Assembly (NCBI RefSeq): GCF_900114715.1
Contig: NZ_FOTY01000009.1
Coordinates: forward strand, 33,360-97,359
Direction of reading: 5' to 3'
DNA from: Salibacterium qingdaonense
Lineage (GTDB): Bacteria; Bacillota; Bacilli; Bacillales; Marinococcaceae
DNA length: 64,000 nucleotides
Shown one piece after another: positions 58,847 to 64,000 of this stretch. Position numbers and translations under genes: made by a program. The notes beneath the pieces are model-generated. The model was not told the origin of the DNA. It was given only the letters and a program-made list of their open reading frames with translations, and did no database searches. Every line of letters begins with the position of its first letter. Positions within the stretch are counted from its first letter, which is position 1.

Positions 58847-59086
58847 ATGAAACCAATTCCATTTGAACAATCATGGCCGTATGAAAAGCAGGGAGAAGAC
58901 ATTTATATTGAAGAGTGTCCCTTCTGCGGCAGCACGAGCGTTTTAACACATATGAAGGAAAAACACCTGCAGCAGGCAAAAGAACGCGTGAAAACAAGGC
59001 TCGTTATGCCCTGCTGCCACGGCCGGATGATGATCATTGAAGCGGATGATGATTATTTCTGGACGACAGAAAAGCTGCGGCAGTGA
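58847..59086 (+). CDS. Small zinc-ribbon-like protein of unknown function
   Basis: A 79-residue cytoplasmic protein. CPFCGS (about 24-29) and CCHGR (about 56-60) suggest a four-Cys/His metal site. GGGAGG lies 6 bases before ATG 58847. It ends 13 bases before dapF and is probably co-transcribed with it. I do not recognise a named family. Confidence 0.7.
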   Translation: MKPIPFEQSWPYEKQGEDIYIEECPFCGSTSVLTHMKEKHLQQAKERVKTRLVMPCCHGRMMIIEADDDYFWTTEKLRQ

Positions 59087-59099
59087 GGAGAGACAGAGA

Positions 59100-59963
59100 A
59101 TGAAGTTTACGAAAATGCATGGGCTCGGCAACAGTTATATATACGTCGATGGGTTTGAAGAAGTACTGGACGAAGACGGACTTTCGGTGTTGGCACAGGA
59201 GGTTTCGGATAAAAACACTGGTATCGGTTCCGATGGTCTGATCCTCATTGGTCCCTCCGATACAGCAGATATAAAAATGAGAGTCTTTAATGCAGATGGC
59301 TCCGAGGCCAAAAACTGCGGCAACGGAATAAGGTGTGCCGTGAAGCTCGCTTATGAAAACGGCCGGGTAAATTCTCCTCGTATTCAAGTGGAAACATTGG
59401 GCGGCATCATGAAAGCTGTTCTGGATGACGGGGACACAGGCGGAAAAAAGACGGATGTCACAGTGGATATGGGGGAGCCGCATCTCCGAAAACAGGACGT
59501 GCCAATGGTATTGGCCGGGGATTCTGCTTCTCAGACTGTGGAGGAGCCATTTGAATTTAACGGCCGAAGGCTTTTACTCACCACTTTGTCGATGGGAAAT
59601 CCCCATGCTGTATTATTTGAGAAAAATCTGGAGACGGCACCGGTTGCCGAAATAGGACCACTGCTTGAGAACCATTCGATGTTTCCAGATAGAGCCAATA
59701 TTGAATTTGTAGAAATGGTAAACCCAGGCGAAATGAACTTCCGGGTGTGGGAAAGAGGATCAGGAATAACTCAGGCCTGCGGAACAGGAGCCTGTGCTGC
59801 TGTGGCAGCCGCCTGTCTGACCGGGAGAAGCAGACAGGGAGAGGAAGTACTTGTTCATTTGGAAGGAGGAGACCTGCGGATTACCTGGGATCATGACGGA
59901 CGCGTCTGGATGAAAGGGCCCGCTGAAACGATTTGTCACGGTACTTATATCCGTTCGTTGTAG
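59100..59963 (+). CDS. dapF: Diaminopimelate epimerase
   Basis: A 287-residue enzyme that converts LL- to meso-diaminopimelate for lysine and peptidoglycan. The two catalytic cysteines are Cys73 (NCGNGIRC) and Cys227 (ACGTGAC). ATG 59100 gives the usual [11 protein letters not shown] start, with GAGGAGAG upstream; the frame is open to 59037 inside the previous gene. It corresponds to yutL in the B. subtilis yut block. Confidence 0.95.
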   Translation: MKFTKMHGLGNSYIYVDGFEEVLDEDGLSVLAQEVSDKNTGIGSDGLILIGPSDTADIKMRVFNADGSEAKNCGNGIRCAVKLAYENGRVNSPRIQVETLGGIMKAVLDDGDTGGKKTDVTVDMGEPHLRKQDVPMVLAGDSASQTVEEPFEFNGRRLLLTTLSMGNPHAVLFEKNLETAPVAEIGPLLENHSMFPDRANIEFVEMVNPGEMNFRVWERGSGITQACGTGACAAVAAACLTGRSRQGEEVLVHLEGGDLRITWDHDGRVWMKGPAETICHGTYIRSL

Positions 59964-59988
59964 GAAACCGGGTGGTAATAGAGGCAGA

Positions 59989-60019
59989 GATACTCAGGCG
60001 GGGCTTGAGTATCTTTTTT
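59989..60019 (+). terminator. Terminator after dapF
   Basis: GATACTCA / TGAGTATC stem, loop of about 9 bases, then six T. Confidence 0.85.
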
Positions 60020-60035
60020 GAGATGAACTGGAAGT

Positions 60036-60150
60036 GAACACTAACGGACTGATTTACAGCGATAGTGTACGGTGGAACGGTATTTACGGACACTGTGGCG
60101 CCGACGGCAGTGCTGTAGTGTCCACTAAACGCTGATGAGTGGACACTAAT
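60036..60150. repeat. TAGTGTCCAC repeat cluster F
   Basis: TAGTGTCCACT (60116-60126) and AGTGGACACTA (60139-60149) form an 11-bp perfect pair with a 12-base loop. Variants GTGAACACTAA, TAGTGTACGG and GGACACTGTGG precede it. No gene is present in 59964-61045. Confidence 0.85.
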
Positions 60151-60367
60151 TCTTCGTCAGCCTCTGACAGTATCCATGCGAAACAGCTTTCCATTAAAAG
60201 AGTCTGGGACAAAAGTAAAATAGGCGGGGGAAAACACAATGTCTTGCGGCGTTGTTCAACAGTCGTATAGCAGGAGTACGGGTACTCAGAAGGATGTGCG
60301 GTCAGGTCGGCGTCCGAATGTGATGTACTTCCACAGGATAATGACGTTTGCCGGGGAACGAGACTCT

Positions 60368-60731
60368 CTAAAGTGCCTTATGAACCATTCATGACGACGT
60401 TTAAGGGGACACCGGACATTCTAAAGTGCCTCAGGCGATGTCCCCAGCGACGTTTGCAGGAGCGCTGTCCCCCCTAAAGTGCCTTGGGGACCATTCATCC
60501 CTTTTTTCACGCAGGGATGCGGGCTCTTTGCTGCGTCGGCCCGTTCATTTTCCCGTTGAATGCAGCCTCGATCCTTTCATGGTGACGTTTATGGTGGCGT
60601 GACCCCCTCTAAAGTGCTTTATGAACCATTCATAATGACGTTTAAGGGGGCACTGGATACTATAAAGTGCCTCAGGCGTCATGCCGAACGACGTTTACGG
60701 GGGCTCTCAACCCCCTAAAGTGCCTTAGAAC
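60368..60731. repeat. Array of 53-bp hairpin units, reverse orientation
   Basis: CTAAAGTGCC or close variants begin at 60368, 60421, 60474 and again 60609, 60662, 60715: two triplets with a 53-base period, as at 31.3 kb. ACGTTTA lies at the other edge of the units. Some units keep a clear stem (the 60.7-kb unit pairs CCCC with GGGG between TTTA and TAAA); others are weaker. Confidence 0.85.
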
Positions 60732-60962
60732 CCATTTTCAACGAACGTCCGTCCCCCCAACCTGAACGCAACAAGCAGCTGATCCGACAGCACCGCGGCC
60801 GCAAACCGTATTCAGGCATAGAAGACACGATGAGCGCAGCGAATCGATGTCGCCCTTGTGCTCTGGAGTGCATAGAAGACACGATGAGCGCCAGCGAATC
60901 GATGCCGCCCTTGTGCTCTGAAGTAAAAGCGAAGAATGTTAGCGCAGTGGTTTGTCTCAACA

Positions 60963-61005
60963 ACGAAAAATGCCGGGCGATTAAAAAAATCGCGCGGCAT
61001 TTTTT
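60963..61005 (-). terminator. Terminator for the MqnE-like genes at the element edge
   Basis: AATGCCGGGCGATT and AATCGCGCGGCATT pair with one mismatch around AAAAA; a T run follows on either strand. It lies about 40 bases beyond the stop at 61046. Confidence 0.75.
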
Positions 61006-61045
61006 CAGCTTATAAAAGGCTTTGTCGCATCCTCATTTCCGGTTG

Positions 61046-62143
61046 TTAGTATGTCTTAATGCGGTTATAGAAAGTGTCCCGCTCTACCGGTTGTTTGTTG
61101 GCGGCTTTGATGAGGTGAATCAGTTCTTTTCTTGTCAGTCCCTGGGACGTTAATGCACCGACAGAATGAGAAATCCGCTCTTCAATCAACGTACCGTGAA
61201 TGTCGTCGGAACCGAACGTGAGCGCCATCTGGGTAAGCTGCGCGCCGATATTAATCCAGTACGCTTTAACGTGATCGAAGTTATCAAGCATCAGACGTGA
61301 AATAGCAATGGTGCGCATATCATCATATGGAGATGTACGCTGGTGCCATCCGGCATTCAATTTACGCGGCTGCATGGCAAGCGGAATAAAAACCATGAAG
61401 CCGTTCGTTTTGTCCTGCAGCTGACGCAGACGATCCATATGAATGAGCCGTTCTTCAAATGTATCAATGGAACCGTAAAGCATCGTAGCATGGGTTTTCA
61501 TGCCGAGATTATGGGCTGTTTCATGTGCTTCGAGCCATTCATAGGTGGAAGCTTTTTCCGGGCTCATTTTGGCGCGGTAACGCTCAGTAAGTATTTCAGC
61601 CCCGCCGCCTGGGAGTGTGTCCAGTCCTGCATTCATCAATTCCTGCAGAACTTCTCTCATGGAAAGGCCGGAGATACGGGCGAAAAACTCAATTTCCGCA
61701 GCGGTATATGCTTTTACAGCGGCCTGTGGATAATGTTTTTTCAACGTGCGGATAGTATTCAGATAATATTCAAAACCGACTTCTACGTTGTGGCCGCCGA
61801 CAATGTGAAATTCCTGGATATTGTCATTCCAGCGTTTTTCCACGTATTCAAGCAGTTCTTCTTCATGCATCGTATAGGCGCCTTCCTGCCCCGGTTTACG
61901 TTTAAACCCGCAGAATCCGCAGTTGGCTTCACAGACGTTTGTCGGGTTGATATACATGTTCTCGATGAAGTAGACGTTGTCCCCGCTTTTTTGTTTATTA
62001 ACCTGGTCGGCGAGCTGGCCGATTGTAAGTAGATCCGTTGTATCATACAGGTAAAGGCCGTCCTCGATGGATAACCTTTCTCCGGTCTGGACTTTAGCGG
62101 CGATTTCTTCCATACGGGTGTCTTTCGATAAGGTGACTGCCAT
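61046..62143 (-). CDS. mqnE: Radical SAM aminofutalosine synthase-like protein (MqnE family), copy 1
   Basis: A 365-residue radical SAM enzyme. The cluster motif CEANCGFC (CxxxCxxC) follows NPTNV. HIVGGHN, TLPGGGAEIL and the C-terminal SDDIHGTLIEERISH stretch place it in the MqnE/MqnC/CofH group, closest in motif to MqnE, which adds a carboxyvinyl precursor to adenosine in futalosine-type menaquinone synthesis. Start ATG 62143 with AAGGAAGG. A related gene lies 27 bases upstream. No mqnA, B, C or D gene lies in the window, so the pathway is not proven here. Confidence 0.8.
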   Translation of the reverse strand: MAVTLSKDTRMEEIAAKVQTGERLSIEDGLYLYDTTDLLTIGQLADQVNKQKSGDNVYFIENMYINPTNVCEANCGFCGFKRKPGQEGAYTMHEEELLEYVEKRWNDNIQEFHIVGGHNVEVGFEYYLNTIRTLKKHYPQAAVKAYTAAEIEFFARISGLSMREVLQELMNAGLDTLPGGGAEILTERYRAKMSPEKASTYEWLEAHETAHNLGMKTHATMLYGSIDTFEERLIHMDRLRQLQDKTNGFMVFIPLAMQPRKLNAGWHQRTSPYDDMRTIAISRLMLDNFDHVKAYWINIGAQLTQMALTFGSDDIHGTLIEERISHSVGALTSQGLTRKELIHLIKAANKQPVERDTFYNRIKTY

Positions 62144-62170
62144 TTTATCCTTCCTTTCCAGGTGGACGGT

Positions 62171-63289
62171 TTAATAAGTTTGCAGAATGCGATAAAGCGT
62201 GTCCCGCTCGGCAGGGATGTTCCCGGATTCTTTAATCATATCAATGAACCACTGTTTCGGCACCATATGTGATGACTGGTTTCCTGCAGCATGAACAATC
62301 TGTTCTTCCATCACTGTTCCGTCAAGGTCATCGACACCAAACTGCAGAGAAATTTGTGCCAGTTTCTTCCCAATCAGCATCCAGAAGGCACGGATATGCG
62401 GGAAATTATCGAGCATCAGCCGCGCAACGGCAAGTATTTTCAGATCATACCATCCGGTGGACGTCTGATGAATATTGAATTCCCCCGCAAGCGTCGTGTT
62501 CTCCGGCTGAAACGCAAAACCGAAAAAAGCATGGAATCCATTCGTTTCATCCTGCAAAGCCCGCAGCCGGAGGAAATGGTCCACAACATGTTCAGGTTTC
62601 TCGATATGGCCGTAAAGAATGGAAGCATTGGACGGCATCCCCAACTGATGGGCGGTTCTGTGGATATGAAACCAATGTCCGGCATCGGTCTTATGCCCTG
62701 ATATAATGCCCCTGATTTCAGGGTCGAAAATCTCCGCCCCGCCTCCAAGTATAGAACCGAGTCCAGCCGCCTGCAACCGCTGGAGCACTTCCTCTTCAGG
62801 TATCCGGGATACTTTGGCGAGGTAATGAATCTCTACAGCAGTGAAAGCTTGAATGTGAATGCCGGGGTTATGTTTTTTAGCCAGTGCCAGCATATCTTCG
62901 TAATAGGAAAATGGGAGCCTGGGGTTCACCCCTCCCACAATGTGGAGTTCGGTGAATCCTTTTCCCCGCAGATCCATGAATTTCTCTTCCAGCTGTTTTA
63001 AACTAAGGGAATAGGAGGAACTGTTTTCTGGTTTAACGCCAAAGGCACAAAGCTTGCAGTCAAGATAACAGACATTCGTGTAGTTCAAATGGGTGTTTTG
63101 GATAAAATACACATGATTTTCATTCCATTTTCTGCGTACACTGTCGGCCAGGGAGCCAATGTTCAGAAGGTCGGGGGACGTCATGAGAAACATACCGTCT
63201 TCAAAACTCAAACGTTTACCAGCATGGACTTTTTCTGCAACATCCTGTATCTGATCCGGTATCAGCTTTATGTGAGCCGCCTCCTTCAC
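62171..63289 (-). CDS. Radical SAM MqnE-like protein, copy 2
   Basis: A 372-residue paralogue of the downstream gene. Cluster motif CYLDCKLC; HIVGGVNPRLPF, SILGGGAEIF and the C-terminal VDDLDGTVMEEQIVHA match MqnE. Either of the pair could be the true aminofutalosine synthase, with the other a divergent partner. Start is uncertain: GTG 63289 has only a weak AGGA upstream and lies about 10 bases from the predicted transcription start, while the strong AAGGAGG lies just inside the frame and points to ATA 63271. The 27-base gap to copy 1 implies one operon. Confidence 0.78.
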   Translation of the reverse strand: MKEAAHIKLIPDQIQDVAEKVHAGKRLSFEDGMFLMTSPDLLNIGSLADSVRRKWNENHVYFIQNTHLNYTNVCYLDCKLCAFGVKPENSSSYSLSLKQLEEKFMDLRGKGFTELHIVGGVNPRLPFSYYEDMLALAKKHNPGIHIQAFTAVEIHYLAKVSRIPEEEVLQRLQAAGLGSILGGGAEIFDPEIRGIISGHKTDAGHWFHIHRTAHQLGMPSNASILYGHIEKPEHVVDHFLRLRALQDETNGFHAFFGFAFQPENTTLAGEFNIHQTSTGWYDLKILAVARLMLDNFPHIRAFWMLIGKKLAQISLQFGVDDLDGTVMEEQIVHAAGNQSSHMVPKQWFIDMIKESGNIPAERDTLYRILQTY

Positions 63290-63304
63290 CCTTATATTTC
63301 CTAT

Positions 63305-63310
63305 ATTATA
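63305..63310 (-). promoter_or_regulatory. Candidate -10 for the MqnE-like operon
   Basis: TATAAT on the minus strand with a weak TTTAAT 17 bases upstream. It would give a very short leader to GTG 63289. Confidence 0.4.
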
Positions 63311-63374
63311 CTACTGGTTGTAATAAAATTAAAGACGATGGAAGAAATACACATCAAATTTTGAGCAAAAACAA

Positions 63375-63403
63375 TTGTTTTTTTATGGAAAAAAAGGTAG
63401 AAT
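63375..63403 (+). promoter_or_regulatory. Promoter of the Spo0E-like gene
   Basis: TTGTTT (63375-63380), 17-base spacer, TAGAAT (63398-63403), about 50 bases before the start. Confidence 0.5.
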
Positions 63404-63455
63404 AGAAGTAATCACCGTTTTAAGAAGGGGAACCTTTGAAAAGGGAGGTAGTGTG

Positions 63456-63707
63456 ATGGGGAATAGGTATGGTTACTATGATTATCAAAAAGAGCATCTG
63501 GAACTTCTACGCATGAAAATGATGGAAGCGGCCCGGACACACGGCTTTCATCATCCATTGGTGCTTTACTACAGTCATGAAGTTGACCAGGAACACAACC
63601 GTATGCTCGGCCTTCAGTATCATGAAAAGAGGTTCCCTTCAACGATTTATCCAACTCGCAGACATTGGCGTATGTGTAAAATAGTTCTCGGTAGTTGCGA
63701 GAGCTGA
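63456..63707 (+). CDS. Spo0E-like sporulation regulatory protein, possibly altered at the 3' end
   Basis: An 83-residue protein. Two helices with LLRMKMMEAARTHGF and YYSHEVDQEHNRM resemble the Spo0E fold, whose aspartyl-phosphatase motif (S..LD or SQELD) is here SHEVD. Spo0E-like proteins dephosphorylate Spo0A. The C-terminal 25 residues (about 63630-63707) are unlike the family and reach into sequence near the left end of an insertion sequence, so the original end may have been replaced. ATG 63456 follows AAGGGAGG by 7 bases. Confidence 0.7.
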   Translation: MGNRYGYYDYQKEHLELLRMKMMEAARTHGFHHPLVLYYSHEVDQEHNRMLGLQYHEKRFPSTIYPTRRHWRMCKIVLGSCES

Positions 63708-63722
63708 TCGGTGGCAAAAAAA

Positions 63723-63786
63723 GAGAAGGTCCTCTATCATCAATGTATGCCTAGCGAGCAAATACAGAGTGAAAAGAGGCCTTCTC
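63723..63786 (+). promoter_or_regulatory. Hairpin covering the transposase ribosome site
   Basis: GAGAAGGTCCTCT (63723-63735) can pair with AGAGGCCTTCTC (63775-63786). The right arm includes the AAGAGG ribosome site of the transposase. Read-through transcripts would fold and hide it, a known way IS elements limit translation from outside promoters. Confidence 0.55.
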
Positions 63787-64000
63787 ATGAAACCCATTAT
63801 AGCAGAAATGCACGAGATATTGAAAGAAACACCGGATGTTTTGGATATGGAAGAAAAGCTGCAGCAGCTGATGTTCCGTTGGTTCAGTGATTTGGTGGGA
63901 GAAGCTCTCACCCTGCTGGATAACCCGGTGAGAGAAGCGAAAAAGGACGAAGGATGGGACGTTGAAACGCGGGATGCGAGAACCGTCCAGTTTTTATTCG
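63787..64000 (+). mobile_element. ISLre2-family transposase, 5' part (cut by window end)
   Basis: The frame is open from ATG 63787 to the window edge (71 codons). The N-terminal pattern (LQQLMFRWFSDLVGEALTLLD, then a gap and VETRDARTVQF) is that of ISLre2-type transposases, before their C-terminal catalytic region. The left inverted repeat of the element is not certain; it must lie between about 63650 and 63780. Whether the element is complete cannot be seen. Confidence 0.7.

Larger units (their letters stand above)
60200..61005. repeat. Composite intergenic element, long copy 2 (inverted)
   Basis: It starts GAGTCTGGGACAAAAGT (at about 60200) followed by AAAATAGGCGG and ATGTCTTGC, matching in reverse the right end of the 18.2-18.5 kb copy. 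It then carries the reversed 53-bp array (60368-60731), a direct repeat (60819-60867 and 60871-60922, roughly 50 bp, around GAAGACACGATGAGCG), the shared block with CTCTGAAGTAAAAGCG, and ends with a terminator-like hairpin at 60963. The spacer between array triplets is homologous to that in the 31-kb copy. Confidence 0.75.

Overview
The window looks like a piece of chromosome from a moderately halophilic, endospore-forming member of the Bacillaceae. Three things point there. Gene content and order follow the Bacillus subtilis suf, yun and yut regions. Sporulation genes are present (two CotF-like coat proteins, YunB, LytH, a Spo0E-like regulator). A free-standing ectoine hydroxylase (EctD) and acidic surface lipoproteins suggest a salt-adapted relative in the Alkalicoccus / Salisediminibacterium / alkaliphilic Bacillus range. 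Paired MqnE-like radical SAM genes suggest the futalosine route to menaquinone. The genus is inference; no rRNA gene is present.

Layout. 1-3 kb: a TspO-family protein, then on the minus strand a type II NADH dehydrogenase (NDH-2) with a tiny membrane ORF behind it. 3-8.5 kb: a beta-glucoside PTS operon (IIB-IIC-IIA-GH1-LicR-type activator). 8.7-12.6 kb: two NAD(P)H oxidoreductases and a catalase. 13-17.8 kb: a ZIP metal transporter and a Fur-controlled yclNOPQ-type siderophore importer. 18.5-23.9 kb: ilvD, small membrane proteins, ectD, two coat proteins, yusI-gcvH. 24-27.7 kb: a heterodimeric ABC exporter. 28.3-30.9 kb: the metNIQ methionine importer. 32-38.3 kb: a CMD-family protein and the sufCDSUB iron-sulphur assembly operon. 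38.4-52.8 kb: the yun/yut neighbourhood (yunF, yunE, yunD, an HD-GYP protein, thyA-dfrA, yunB, an NSS transporter with a MetS-like subunit, lytH, lipA, yutC, yutD, glpX, yutE, yutF). 53-60 kb: hom-thrC-thrB, yutI, a TetR/NDH-2 fusion, yuzB and dapF. 61-63.3 kb: tandem MqnE-family genes. The window ends in a Spo0E-like gene and the 5' end of an ISLre2-type transposase.

Functional links: Fe-S and lipoyl biology recur (sufCDSUB, yutI, lipA, gcvH), as do iron uptake, sulphur amino-acid uptake and aspartate-family synthesis (hom-thrCB, dapF).

Most unusual features: (1) an uninterrupted reading frame joining a complete TetR repressor to a complete NDH-2, with a palindromic operator over its own promoter and a retained internal ribosome site; (2) a composite intergenic element in three places, two copies of which carry arrays of a 53-bp hairpin unit arranged as two triplets; (3) an intergenic repeat built on TAGTGTCCAC, often as perfect inverted pairs, in at least five intergenic regions, with a diverged relative in a sixth.
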